Part shown: piece by piece, positions 45,659 through 58,139 of the stretch
Position numbering within the stretch: the stretch's first letter is position 1
How the letters are laid out: each line of letters begins with the position of its first letter
DNA from: Eucommia ulmoides
Lineage: Eukaryota; Streptophyta; Magnoliopsida; Garryales; Eucommiaceae
DNA: 64,000 nucleotides
NCBI GenBank assembly: GCA_016647705.1
Contig: JAENRU010000484.1
Location: forward strand, 1,116,001 to 1,180,000
Direction of reading: 5' to 3'
Translations under genes and position numbers: made by a program
Notes under the pieces: generated by a model
What the model saw: only the letters and a program-made list of their open reading frames with translations
Database searches by the model: none
What the model was told of the DNA's origin: nothing

Positions 45659-47043
45659 ATTTAATTACCTTTCCCCCCCTTATACTTTTATTTTATTTCA
45701 TTTTATTTCTACTACTTTAAAAATCTACACTTTACTCCTTTTTATTTAAAATAAATTAGAAAAATATCATTTTCTGTTTAACTTAACGAAATATGTTAAA
45801 ATTTGGGGTGTTTCAATATGTACAGTCCATTTTATTAGCCTTGTACCCCTTGAAAAAATTATTTATGGAAATTATTATTTTATTTTTTAAATTAACACAG
45901 GTCCTTCTAACTTTTTATTTTTTACACTTTTTTGTCTTTTTTTGTTCTTCCTTCTCTGGTGAATACCACCACAGGTGCTGGTGACAGATTACTCGTTCTG
46001 TCTTCTCTCTCTTAGTTTATCTCTCTTTATAATCTCCAAAAAAAACATGGCCCCCTCATCTACACTTGCCTCGTCCTCCTCCTCTTTTTCTACCTCACAT
46101 CCCTCCGCCGTCCTTCTCATCTTCTTCTTCTTTGGCAAATACCACCGCAGGGGGTGGTGACAGATTACTCATTCTCTCTCCTCTCTCTTAGTTTATCTCT
46201 CTTTATAATTTCCAAAAAAAAAAAAAAACATGGCCTCCTCCTCTACACTTGCCCCCACCACTGTCCCCCCGCCCCTCACTTCCCCCCGCCATCCTCTTCC
46301 TCTTCTTCTAAGAAGAACAGGAGGAGGAAGGGGGGGGGGGGTGCATAGGAAGACGACAGAGGTTGGGGTGGAGGTGGACAGAGATTGCAGGATTTGAGGA
46401 GAGATTGTTAGTGAATTTTTTAATGAATAAAAAGGTAAAAAAAAAAAAAAAAAGATAATTTTTAAAATAATTTAAAGATTATTTATATATTTTTAAAAAA
46501 ATAGATATATATTTATCAAAAAAGAGTGTACATATAGAATTACCCAGAAAACATAGTGAAATTAAAAACAACCATTCTTATTTTGTCTTCAATAAAATAA
46601 AAAGAAAAAAAAAATAGAAAGAAAGAAAGACAGCCAAATACAAAAAAGGTTAATTTTTTCATTTTACTACAACATTAAATATTAAATTAAATTAAAATAA
46701 AAAAAGAATTAAGTCATTTTATATATTAATTTTTCTCCTTCTGATCCGGGGGTAGAAGAGGATGATGTATAGGTTTTTAAATTAAAGAAATTGAAATACA
46801 ATAAAATTAAAGCACAAGTGTTTGAAAGGTAATTAACCCTATAAGAAAATAATTTTATTCTTATAAAAAATAAATAAAAATTAATTTTATTTTTTAGGAA
46901 ATAAATAACCAGACAAAGGCTCTTATCCAAAGAGTAAAATCTCAATATCACATGTGTCTTGTTGCAAAGCTTATATTTATGGAAAAGGGCCAAAAAAAGA
47001 GTACTAAGCATTAATTTGCAACTTCTTTCATGTTTATCTCAAG
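44997..47043. other. AT-rich intergenic stretch, no gene seen
   Basis: Holds a repeat at 45265-45440 (TTTGATAACACTGAAATTTTAAGTGCTGA type, also near 49834, 53440 and 63820). It also holds a 28-base A run at about 45628-45655 and the local tandem duplication listed separately. Open frames here are low-complexity. Confidence 0.5.
45957..46330. repeat. Tandem duplication of a ~185-bp pyrimidine-rich unit
   Basis: GAATACCACCACAGG + TGCTGGTGACAG (45960) and AAATACCACCGCAGG + GGGTGGTGACAG (46137) start two copies. Each continues CTCTCTTAGTTTATCTCTCT and AAAAACATGGCC. The second copy ends in a GAGGAAGG(G)n run. Confidence 0.65.
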
Positions 47044-47128
47044 GGAAATTTTCATTTTTGGTCCCTAAAGTATGGGTTAGTATTTATGTGAATCTTGATA
47101 TTTATTAAATTACACATTTGATCTTTTA

Positions 47129-47559
47129 GGCCCAATTTGGCTACTATTTTCGTACCTTGATTTTCGTTTTTGCTTCCAAAATTTTTGAATTAATGTACAA
47201 AAATACATTTGATGAACATTTTTCTGTTCTTAAAATTTTGGAAATAATTCATGAATTTCTTAAGAATTTGAGAAAAAAAAAATATTAATTCATATTCATT
47301 TCCGCAAAATTATTCCCACCACCAACCTGCTAGCCACCACCATCATGCCGACCACCATACATATTTAAAGAAAAAAAAAATGTTACAAACAAATGTGTTT
47401 TTTGTTTCTATTCTTATAAATTAAAAGAAGCAATTTTAGGAAAATGGTTCTTACCAAACATGTTTCTTTTCCCGTAATACTCCAAAATAGAAACAGAACT
47501 CTCATCCCAATTTATTGGAAGTGGAAATAGAAAAGCAGTAGCAGTAATTGACTGTCACC
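47129..47559 (+). mobile_element. Tourist-like MITE family A nested in the foldback element
   Basis: Starts GGCCCAATTTGGCTAC after TTA and ends GACTGTCACC before TCA. The body matches 12203-12677 throughout, with more decay. The foldback copy 2 reads straight through this position. Confidence 0.72.
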
Positions 47560-47664
47560 TCAAATTTCATATTTGTTTCAATTCAACAAAATTGTGCTCA
47601 GTACATGACCTTTTAACATGTATATTTTCGTTATTTCATCACTCCACTAAATCTAAAATATTTT

Positions 47665-49146
47665 TGATGGAGGTGAATTTGGTCACGGAGACGGCATGTG
47701 CTAGGGATCACAAAGTACGAAATATCATCCGAGCTGCGGTGTCTGAGTACCCTCAACTCAGATTTGCCCGATTTGGTACGCCTCAAGGGAAATGGAGACG
47801 TTTTGCTGAGCTGGGTTGTCTGAACACCTTCAGCTCGGACTGTCAAAATTGGGAGTCTTAATAAGATTGAAGGGGTGTACCGAGTTGACAAGTCCGAGCA
47901 CTCTCAGCTCGGACTCTATCAAAATGGAAAGCCTCAATGAAGTCTCAACGTGCATGCCAAGCTGACAAATTCGATCACGCTCAGATCGGATCACTGAAAA
48001 AAGAGGGCCTCTAACTGGTCTTTGAGGGAACTATGCTGAGCTACAGGGTCCGAGCATTCTCAGCTCGGATGCCCCAGATATGGTGCCTTATTGTCCGAAT
48101 CGAGATGGGGGCCACCAAACAAACCATAAAGAAAATGGTCCGAGTTACGGAGTCCGGGTACTCCTAGCTCGGATTCACCAAAATATGGAGCCTCCTTACT
48201 AGAACCAACTTGAAGATCATCGTGCCGACCTGGCGAATCCGAGCACTCTCAGCTCGAATTACTCATTATATAGAGCCTCAATGATGGTTAGAGATGCATA
48301 CCGAGCTGAAGAGTCCGAACACACTCAGCTTGAATTAACCAAATGTAGAGCCTCCTTTTCGAACTGAGCTGGAGGCATCAAGCAAGTCGGGAAGAAGAGG
48401 GTCTGAGCTATGAAGTCCGAGCACTCTCAGCTCGGATTCACCAAAGTAGCGATCCTTCCTATCTTCGCCGCACCGATCTGATAAATCCGAGCATTCTCAA
48501 CTCGGACTCTGCATATTTGTGGTCACTTAAGGCCGTTTTGAAGCTTTTGAAGCCGTTTTGACATCCCCCCCACCTCCTGGTCATCCAGATAGGCTAAAAA
48601 CGGACCGTTGCTCTCCATTTCAAGTGGGCTGGCCCATGGACTTTTACAAAATGGGCCTAAAAGCCCAGTCCAGGTGATTAAGCCTTTAATTTGCCAGCTC
48701 ATTGGCTGTCGAATGAATTAGGTTAATTAACTGAGCTTGACTCCCTAATTTCGCGACGCTAATTGAGTCTAGTGCCCTATAAATACTCCATGGCATCCAT
48801 TGCTACAAAGGTACTTGCTTCTAATTCACTTTAGAGCACTATTAGCCTTTCTTCCCGGATATTTATTATCACGCCGGAGGGGTCTCACCGAGCACAACCC
48901 CGGTAGGCTTTTTATGCAGGTGTTTGGAGTGCGGTTTGGAGCTCAACTCAGAGATCGGAACAGAGTCCAGAGAGGAATCCAGCTCAGAGTCTGAACAGGA
49001 TCTCGGGTCGAATTGAGGAGCTCGAATCGGATTGCCAGGACTTCCAAAATGTTAAAACTTTCAAATTCACTAGTTCTATACCCCAACACACGTGCCGTGC
49101 CTTTTCAGACCATACTGTGGGTGCTCGTTAATTTTCGACACCAACA
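47665..49146 (+). mobile_element. Solo LTR (palindrome-array family), copy 2, nested in the foldback element
   Basis: Starts TGATGGAGGTGAATTTGGTC and ends TTCGACACCAACA. It has the same layout as 21713-23244: about ten GAGCTG...CCTCAGCTC palindrome units (about 47725-48505), then AAGCCGTTTTGACATC, TATAAATA at 48778-48785 and CACGCCGGAGGGGTCTCACC. Its target duplication is not clear (ATTTT left, GTTTC right). Confidence 0.8.
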
Positions 49147-49448
49147 GTTTCCCCTTAACAACGATTCGGGATTTTATCTCTTATTTTTCAGACGAATTGT
49201 TGCCAGAGAAAAATTAACGAAAAACGTCTTAACTTTAGTAGAGTGGTGAAATGACAGTATATAACTATTAGAGGGGCACGTGTTAAACACAACTCATTTT
49301 CATAAAGAAAAAAATCATTAACAACGGTTTTAATTTTGCGAGATTGAAACAAATGTCAAATTGGAGCGACCAAATGTGTAATTTGGCAAATCTCAGGGTC
49401 CATATAGACACCCACCTCATACTTCAGGGGCAAAAATGTAAGTTTCCG

Positions 49449-50361
49449 TTATCTTAAGAGTGGAATCATTCTTTAGTCCCCAAAATTTGCCAATTATTTC
49501 AAATTGGTTCATTATCTTTTAATTGTTTGAATTGAGATTCTAATCGATAGCAATCAAGTCCTTAGATTATCTATTTTGTATAAAGAAAGATTATTTATTT
49601 TGTATAAAGCAAACAGAGTTTGACCACAATCTTATCACATGATCATTAGTTCTTGGCAATTTAAATAAATTTTCTTTTTTGTTTATCTTTTTTTTTTACT
49701 ATTTTATTTTAATTTAAAGGAAAAAATAATTAAAACATATTTTGATGACTTAAAATTGAGATGCATAGTGAAATCGGTCTATAAAATATAATTTTTTTAA
49801 CATTATTATTAAAAAAATAAAAATTCTAAGGACCGTTTGATCAAACTAAAAATTAAGTGCTGAAAATTGATAAATACTAAATTTTTAAGTTTTGAAATTT
49901 AAATGTTGAATTTATTAAGTGATGAACTTGATTAAATAATTTTTTTAAAAAAATATATTTTTGATTATTTTAATAATTTTTTATTTTTAAAAAATTCTTT
50001 AAAACTTGATCAAAAAAATCTTCCTCATTTTTTTCTTGATAATGTTTTCTCTGAATAAATTTTATTTTACATTTTTCTCGTTATAGTCTAATGATACTTG
50101 TATTAATAAAACATTATATTTTTGGGTGATAATTGATAATAATGTATATATTAGGTAATTAGCTTGGCATATTTTAAGTGGTATTATTTTTAAGTCCAGT
50201 TAAAGTCATAGTACACTTCTTTGTCTTAGTTAAGATGTTGTTCTTGCTCTTCTATTTCTCTAAGTGCTTCTTTGATTAATTAAATAACTATTTAATTTAT
50301 TTAGTTTTAATGTTGAATTATGTTATCAAATAACACATTAGTGTTATCGTAAATAAATTAA
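49449..50361. other. AT-rich spacer with a small repeat, no gene
   Basis: About 49830-50345 has GGACCGTTTGATCAAAC at one side and TATGTTATCAAATAACAC at the other, a likely decayed terminal-inverted-repeat element. The rest is non-coding. Confidence 0.4.
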
Positions 50362-51329
50362 CGGAAAGTTACTCTTTTAGTCCCTAAAGCAAGGGATAGG
50401 TGTTTGTGTGGAACATCATATTTGTCAAAATGTAGATTTGAACTTTTAAATTTTACATTTGTTTCAATCCTGCATTATTAAAAATATTGTTAATCATTTT
50501 AGACGAAAAATGAGTTGTACTCAACACGTGATCTTTTAATGGGGATATTTTTATTTCATCACTCCACTAATTCTAAACGTTTTTCTCAAATAACGATTTT
50601 GCATTCTCTCTCTTATTTTTCAGAAAAATCATTGTTAAAGAGATGTTAAAGAAAGACATCTTAGATTTAGCAGAGTGTTGAAATGATGAAATATCCCCAT
50701 TAGAATGTCACGTGGTGAGCACAATTCATTTTTCATCTAAAACTATTAACAACGTTTTTAATTGGAAAAATTATATTTTTGGTCCTTTCAAGTTCAGGGT
50801 GGGTGCTTAAATGATCCTTGAGATTTTGTCATTAACACATTTGATCCTTCAACTTACAATTGATTTGAATCTAGTCCAATAGTAAACGTTATTAAGGGAA
50901 ATTTGACAGAATTGGTCACCCGCTATGTTAACTAAGGACACATGCATCATTTTCAAATCCAATATCCTCCCAAAGCTGCAAATATGATCATTATCTATTA
51001 TTTGCATTCTCTTTCCCACAAAAATTGCAGATTTAGTGAACAAACATAGTTTTATAAAGACTTTGCACAAACATCAATCCGTCCAATTTCTCTATCAAAA
51101 TTTTCAATTGGATCAGATTGAAACCAAATAGTAAGTTGAGGGACCAAATATATTAACTATAAAATATCAGGGGCACTTAAATATCCATCCCGAACTTAAA
51201 GGACCAAAGATGCAATTTTCCCTTCATAATTTTAATGTGAAATTTGAAGGACCAAATGTGCAATTTGGTAAACCTTGTGGTCCATACATAAACCCACCCC
51301 ATACTTTAGGGACCAAAAATATAATTTCC
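50362..51329. mobile_element. Foldback element family G, copy 2, with a nested palindromic element
   Basis: Left end CGGAAAGTTACTCTTTTAGT and right end, inverted, GGAAATTATATTTTTGGTCC. The arms pair inward to a centre near 50620 (CTTATTTTTCAGAAAAATC). One arm is interrupted by the element at 50764-51222. Confidence 0.72.
50764..51222. mobile_element. Palindromic element family H nested in foldback copy 2
   Basis: Left GGAAAAATTATATTTTTGGT + CCTTTCAAGTTC and right, inverted, GGGAAAATTGCATCTTTGGT + CCTTTAAGTTC. Inner arms also pair (ATTTGATCCTTCAACTTAC with GTAAGTTGAGGGACCAAAT). It is 459 bp and absent from the corresponding place in foldback copy 1. Confidence 0.7.
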
Positions 51330-53560
51330 ACATAAATTAATGCACCCACCCAAATATTATAATAATTTCTTAACAACCCCTTTTGTTTAATTCTATTTTG
51401 TATCTTTGACGCTTGTTTTCCTCTTCCCATTATTTTATTTCTTTTATTAATTTAAGTGGGAATATTTTTTTCTTGAGACTCTCTCTCTCTCTCTCTCACA
51501 CACACAGAGATAAACCATTTATTTACCTTCTTCCATAAATTACTTATTAATTAACTAGGGATTTGTTTTTTGAGTTTTGACACTTTGTGCCCCAGGAAGA
51601 ATTAGTAAAATCCCTTCGAGTGTCAAATAGTGGTGAAAGAGAAGATTTGAAAATCTTTTTGAAATAGGTGTAATTTCACAAATCCTTCTAAGAGAGGATT
51701 CTCATCAACAATTATGAACATATTTTTGTGATGTTTTATCTATCCAAATAATGGAATTATAAAATTACACGATCAAATTTTTTAATTAAAATAATTGTCT
51801 AAATAAAAAATTTGTAAATGATGGAATTTCAAAATTCAGGATTTTAAAATCCCATCATTTTACAAATATTTTGGATTTGTCAAATCCTTTACCCAGACGC
51901 AACCTAACTTCATAAAAAAAAATTCCCTGCCTTCTAATTTTTTTCACATATATATATGTTATATTGTATTTGAAATTGCCTATAAACTCTCTTGAAAATA
52001 GTCATATTATTGCATCCCATCCAATTGTGGGAGACAAAAGAAGATGAAGTAAATAAATGCACAATAGCCCTTTAAGTTTATAAATATCTACAAACAGTCC
52101 GCATGAAAATATTTTAAGGTATAAATGTCATTTCACACTATTTAACGGATTTCAGTTGACTTTCGTCCATCGACTGTTAGAGTTAACGGAAAAAGTAACT
52201 GTTGCACTTTAGTCCAAGACTTTAGGGAGGTAACTGTCAAAAATAAAATTATAAGAAGATAAGTGCAAATCGACCAAACAATAGGGGATAAAGTGCTATT
52301 AACCCTAAAAATAAATTATTTTTATTTTTGTATGTTGATTTGTTCCTGGTCTAATTTTTTGGAAAAAAAATATATGAGTAAAAAACATATTTTACTTTTG
52401 AGCCCATATGTATAAATTACTTTTAATAAATGGGCTCTCTTTTATTTTTGGATTAAGTTAAAATTTTAACCCTTTTCAAATAACTTTTTTAAGAAAAAGT
52501 TCAAATTTATGTTTAGTCTTATATTAGGTACTTATAAAAGTAAAAGTAAATACGTTTAGTAATAGATTTAAGCAATCACTTGAAATATAAAATTTTAAGT
52601 TATGTGTTATTCACTTAATTTTTAACACTTATCACTTAATACCATATAATATTTAATTGTCACAATCATCATTTATATAATTACTGTAAAATCTCAAGAA
52701 AAATATATATATGTACAAAAATTTGTAAATAATTGAAAAAAATAGAGAGAAAAATGTCGAGAGAGAATATTTTTTAAAAAAAATTGTAAAAAAAAAAAAT
52801 TTAAGAACAAATATTTGTACAAAGATGATTTTTTTAAGTTAAAAGTTTTAAAAAATTGAATATTTAAAATTTCAGCATTTATTTAATATATTCAATAAAA
52901 TAATGTCGAGCAAAGTTTAAGTTTGAATAGAGGAATAAATATGTGGTTTTGTTATTGTTTTCTTTTGTTCTAATTCTTGTTCGTATCATATTTAGGCCTG
53001 CATTAAGTTGCGAGATGTCCATTTTCCTTTCAACCAACAAACGCTTCCTCTTCAACTTTAAAACACAGCAAGATTATCGTAATTTCTGGTGACATCGAAC
53101 ATCACAGGATTTCATATATTCCATGGCTTAGCAAGTAAGATATTGTTATAATTTTGAGGCAATTGATTTTTTGAAACGAGTAAGTGATAATTTTCTTAGT
53201 TTGTATTTGCATGGTGATAGAGAACGTTGTAGTAAATGCTCAGGAGAACTAAACACATTAACTACTTAACCAATTAAATGTGTTAAATAAAAAAAATTAA
53301 ACAATCACTTAAAATATAAATACTACTTAAAAATTGTTTAAAATTTTAAGTGATGTGTGATTCACTTAATTTTTAACACTTATCACTTAATACCATATAA
53401 TATTTAATTATCACAACCAACATTTAAACTAAGGGCTTATTTGATAGCAATGAAATTAAGTGTTGAAAACTTATAAATATTGAATTTTAAGTGCTAAATA
53501 TATTAAGTAATTATCTTTTTAATATTTTTAGCGTAAAAAAAATATTTTTATACAAATTGT
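51330..53560. other. AT-rich intergenic stretch with partial repeats, no gene
   Basis: Contains a (CT)n run near 51480 and the family B partial element listed separately. A 100-bp duplication (CACTTAATTTTTAACACTTATC...ACCATATAATATTTAATT) occurs at about 52608-52660 and 53350-53408. No coding frame. Confidence 0.45.
52021..52309. mobile_element. Right half of a family B element, copy of 63329-63530
   Basis: GGGAGACAAAAGAAGATGAA to GGATAAAGTGCTATTAACCC. The first ~200 bp are nearly identical to 63329-63530, including the run GATGAAGTAAATAAATGCAC. The left half is missing. Confidence 0.6.
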
Positions 53561-53599
53561 TGTCCATCAAATAATTTTTACTACTTTCTTTTTCTTAAA

Positions 53600-54430
53600 A
53601 AAAAATAAATCCCTACAACTTTATCTCTCTATTTTATGAAATTTCTCTTACGTAGACTTATTTTACTGAATAAATATTGGACATGTACTATACAAGATAT
53701 TCAATAGATATATACAAAAAATGTATCTCTATTCTCTAACGTATCCAATATAATCGAAATATTTAGATGTATTCGGGTTGTATAGAATGTGTCAAACACA
53801 TGTCCAGAAGGGAAAATATTTTTTTGACTCCTCATAAATGGCGTCGGTGTTTAATTTGCCCCCACTATTTAATGTTTGGCACATTTGGTTCCTCATAATT
53901 GAAATTGGGTTTACCTTGACCCAAATTGCAAATTTGATAATTAAAACTGACGGTCAACTGTTAGTGTAAGGGTATTTTGGTCATTTCGCGTCCATCACTC
54001 TTCAACCTATTTGGGTTAATTACACCTTGCACCCCTATTTTTCATTTTACAACTTTTAAAAATTAACATTCTTATTTTTCATTCTAATTGGCCCTAAGAA
54101 TTAAAATTTAGAATTTTTAGTTGCGAAATTAAAATTTTAGCCCTCAATTCACGCACTACATCATTTTTTTCCAGAAGTCTAAAATTATTGTCAAGACTCC
54201 ATACGCTATAAAAAAATATATAATTTTTTACAAAAATCTATAATAATTTTTTTAAAAATTATAACAATTTTTATGCATTACAATAACTTTTGACTAAATT
54301 TACAAAATTTATAAACCCCTTATAACCTACACAAATTTATGATAAAATTTAAAAAAAAAAAAAAAAAAAAAAATTTACACAAATTTATGATAAAATTTTA
54401 AAAAATAAATAAAATATGCGAAGGATTAAT
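53600..54430 (+). repeat. Segmental duplication, copy 1 (partner 56100-56842)
   Basis: Runs from TATTTTACTGAATAAATATT through AATGTGTCAAACACATGTCC and GGGTATTTTGGTCATTTCGC to ATTAATATCATTGCC. The same order and wording occur at 56100-56842 in direct orientation. Both copies are non-coding. Confidence 0.75.
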
Positions 54431-55239
54431 ATCATTGCCACTTCCTATTATTTCCACTGAAACCACGGGAACCCCCTATAGTATTCCAACCTCTTGATAC
54501 ATCCCATATAATATTACATTTAAGTTCATTAACGCCCTTCAACAAAATATAGAAATTTAATTGTTAATTTTACCCTTTGAAAGTCAACTCACATTTTTTT
54601 TAACCTAAATTAACCCTAATATCTTTATCTAAACACAAATTATCCTTCAATTAAAAATAAGGGTCCAAAATAAAACATGAAAAAATAATAAGGGTGGTTA
54701 TTGGAATTAAGTTCATTTCCTCCATCTTCCTTGGTCTCTATGACTTGCAGACTTCCATTGTTTCACCTGCAACTCATTTACACCAACCAAAAAATCCTTT
54801 ATCCCCGACCAAGGCCATCACCAAACAAAAACACAACCTCCGACGAACAACACCTACAATCTCCGTCAACCAATACCCATCTCCATCCCCACCAAACAAC
54901 ACCAACACGCCAACCCCAAAGTCCTATCCAACACCTGAAATGCCCGAATTTGTGCAAAATGTACCCAAAAATTCAAGATCTCTAATGACAAATTTCAAGA
55001 TCTCTAAGTACACATTCAAGAGGAAATTTGTGATTCAAGAATAAACATATATTATACTAGGGAGCTTCTTAGAACAATTTTGTTTTAGAGAAAAATAATT
55101 TGTTTATACACATGAAGTGGTTTGATTCTTAGAATAATCATCTGTTTTTCAAGATTTGAATAACCCAATAACTCACTTGGTTGAGCTTTGACCTCCACCG
55201 AGGGCTCATATGAGATCGAGATTAGCTTAGGCCAATAGT
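54431..55239. other. Interval between duplicated blocks, no supported gene
   Basis: A 116-codon frame at 54694-55044 is proline-, threonine- and asparagine-rich with no recognisable domain. I do not call it. The rest is AT-rich. Confidence 0.4.
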
Positions 55240-56100
55240 TACTAGCAGTAATTTGTATCCAGTTTTAGCAAAATTATAGTCCAATCTTTTTATTTATTAT
55301 TTTCTTTTCGTGTATTTTTCGTATGTAATACTGGTATTTTAGTTAGAGAATGGATAAAAATGTTATCTTTTTTGCTATTTCCTTTTTTGTTACCTTCTAC
55401 AATAACTAAAGAAAATAGAATTGAAGTCTCCCTACTTGAAAAGTAAATGCCAGCCAATGTCACACAATAGCATGCTTTATAATTATCTTATAGCGTATGC
55501 CAAACGCTAGACATAAATTCTAAATTATATCAATAATCGTAATACTTAATCACTAACTCAATCTTGTTCCTATTTAATTACCCTAGAAATCAAAATAAAT
55601 TTACTGCAGTAAAAATAAATTGTTCTTTCTTACTAAAGCTAACTTATTTCTTTTTTAGCTTACTTGTAGTATTAAGTGTGGTTCTTTTACTGTTGTTGTT
55701 CTTACATTTTTATTTGTATTCTCAAAATATTTAAAATCATAATAAATTAGAGAACATAATAGATTTTTTATTTTTGTATGCCAATTTGTTGATTACCTTG
55801 AGCTTTTGCTTGACTTTGAAAGAGACTCCAGAGTCTACTTTGAAAATTCTTCTGCATTATTAGGTACTCATTTTATTTTCAAAATATGAATCACATATTA
55901 TTGATCATATTACGTTCACTTGTTTAGTCCCTTTTGTTGACTGACTTTTAAGCAAAGAGATTTAGCATCAATTTTGATTGGCTAGTAGAAGAATCTAAGG
56001 GCATGTTCTATCAAATGGGATTCAATTTTGGTTGACTAGTAGAAGAGTCTAAGAGTATGTTCTATCTAATGGAATCTTGGATATTTCTTATGAAAGCTAC
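55240..56100 (+). repeat. Kinase-gene 3' flank repeat, copy 1
   Basis: Starts GTTACTAGCAGTAATTTGTA, exactly the sequence that follows the kinase pseudogene at 60205. It continues through TTTATTTATTATTTTC, GCCAAACGCTAGACA, TTAGCTTACTTGTAGTATTAAG and ATGGAATCTTGGATATTTC. No kinase coding sequence precedes it here. Other copies: 58140-59330, 60205-61800, 61830-62560. Confidence 0.75.
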
Positions 56101-56842
56101 TACATGTAGAAAGAAAGTTTCTCTTATGTACATCTATTTTACTGAATAAATATTGGATATGTGCTGCACAAGATATTGAATTGATATGTACAAGAAATGT
56201 ATCTCTATTCTTTAACGTATCTAATATAATTGAAATATTTGGATGTATTCGAGCCATATAGAATGTGTCAGACACATATCCAAAAGGAAAAATACTTTTT
56301 TTGGCCACCCATAAATGAGGTTGGTGTTTAATTTGCTCTCACTATTTAATGTTCGACATATTTGGTTCCTCATAATTGAAATTGGGTTTAATTTAAACCA
56401 ATTTACAAATTTGTTAATCAAAACTGATGGCTTACTATTAGTGTAAGGGTATTCTGGTCATTTCGCATCCAAAGTCAGTTTCCACTCTTCAACCTTTATG
56501 GGTTAATTACACTTTTGCACCCCTATGTTTCATTTTACAACTTTTAAAAATTCAAATTTTTATTCTTCATCCTAATTGGCCCTAAGACTTAAAATTTAGG
56601 ATTTTTTAGTTACGAAATTAGAATTTTAGCCCTCAATTCACGCACTACATCATTTTTTGCGGAAGTCCAAAATTATTGTTAAGACACCGTACACTATAAA
56701 AATATATATATTTTTTATGTATTACAATAATTTTGGACTAAACCCATAAAATTTATAAACCCCTTATAATTTACATAAATTTATGATAATTTAAAAAAAA
56801 AAAATAAAAAAATTACAAATGATTAATACCATTGACATCTCC
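56100..56842 (+). repeat. Segmental duplication, copy 2 (partner 53600-54430)
   Basis: Same content as copy 1. Similarity ends at ATTGACATCTCC, precisely where the LTR at 56843 starts, so the LTR interrupts this copy. Confidence 0.72.
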
Positions 56843-58135
56843 TGTAATACCCAAAAAATTTATATTGTGAAAATATTGTTTATATGAATTTAATATTTTT
56901 GGTATTATTTTACAAATTTATGACATAAATAATATTGGATAACTTTTTTGAGAGATAAGTGTAATTATTGGGTTAATTATGGGAGATAAGTAACTCATTG
57001 CGGCCATAAGATTAAAGGTCAAAAAAAAGGAAAAAGAAGAAGGACCACATACTATCATACGTGTATGCATAAGGAAAAATTATCAAATGTAGAGAGAGAG
57101 AGAGAGAGATATTAAAGTTATCAAAGGAGAAGAAGGTTTAGCACTTAATTAAAAATATATACAGAAACAAAATGATGGGATTATATATTTTGAATATTTT
57201 TTTAGTGAGAAACTGTATTGATTAAGATTTCGACTTCAAATTTCGGGTAGAATTTCTAATTCTTTCAATATATTTATTTAATTTTTCTATTGTGTGATGT
57301 ACGTTATTATTGTTGAATTTTAATTGTTAAATTTTATGAAATAATTATGATTATTTGAAAACTATGTGTAATACATATTTATGTATTTAATTGTTGCATT
57401 AAATTAAATACACGTATTAGAGGAGTTGAAATTCTACTGAGCGTTAGCTCACAATCCCACAGTTTTGATTGCAAGGCTGGTGAAAGTGAAACGGCGACAA
57501 GAATTATATTTGAATTTCTATTTAATTCGTGATAGTTGTATTTATTATTTACGATTGTAAGATCGATTCAATAAATTGACAAATTATAATTTTTGCCGTC
57601 GCATTATAAAAGTTCTTAAATTTTTATAAATAAAATATTGAATATATATTTCTCAGATTTATAATTATACGATTTTTTTTATTTTAAATAATAAACTGAT
57701 ATAGAAATAATACTTATTCATATAAAATTTAATAACTAATATGGGTCACATATTAACTAATACTTATCCAGTATCTATATTAGTTAGTTTAATAACTAAT
57801 ATGGGTCAAATATTAGGTTATAATTTATATTGATAGCGGGTTTATCTATATCCAGAAAAGTTATATTTATTAAATTTATGTTGCAAGAATAAAAATACTG
57901 GATAAAATTCAATTTTATGTGCAACGTTCACATAAAATATTGGCTATTCGATTTTAGTTGTGAAATCTCCTTAAGGAGAAACCGCGTGGTGGCCCTGGAA
58001 AACCAAATCATTACAGAGTGGTATCAGAGCAGATTTGCGACCACACTAGGCTTGAGTTATAGTACCTATTATTCATAATGAATGAAGTAATACTTAAAAA
58101 TAATAATTTTCGTATAACTAAAAAAAAATTAAAAA
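56843..58135 (+). mobile_element. Truncated LTR retrotransposon: one LTR plus primer-binding site
   Basis: An LTR of about 1.17 kb runs from TGTAATACCCAAAAAATTT (56843) to AATCATTACA (58015). Three bases later TGGTATCAGAGC (58019-58030) is a perfect initiator tRNA-Met primer site. About 100 bp of leader follow, then the duplicated kinase flank resumes near 58140. No protein-coding region or second LTR remains. CTGAGCGTTAGCTCAC inside the LTR is a short inverted repeat typical of gypsy chromovirus LTRs (inference). Confidence 0.82.
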
Positions 58136-58139
58136 TCCA

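Larger units (their letters stand above)
47044..49448. mobile_element. Foldback element family G, copy 1, carrying two later insertions
   Basis: Left end GGAAATTTTCATTTTTGGTC and, inverted, right end GGAAACTTACATTTTTGCCC. Inner arms also pair (TCATCACTCCACTAAATC with ATTTCACCACTCTACTAAAG inverted). Without the MITE at 47129-47559 and the solo LTR at 47665-49146 about 490 bp remain. This is close to the ~510 bp of copy 2 at 50362-51329, which is uninterrupted at both of these sites. Confidence 0.75.

Noticed and set aside
54694-55044. 116-codon frame rich in Pro, Thr and Asn
   Set aside because: Low-complexity, no start context or domain, overlaps a second frame of similar length in another phase, and lies in duplicated non-coding DNA.
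55140-55250. Possible tRNA or SINE (TTGGTTGAGC...GATCGAG)
   Set aside because: No convincing cloverleaf or B-box (GGTTCGANNC) could be found.
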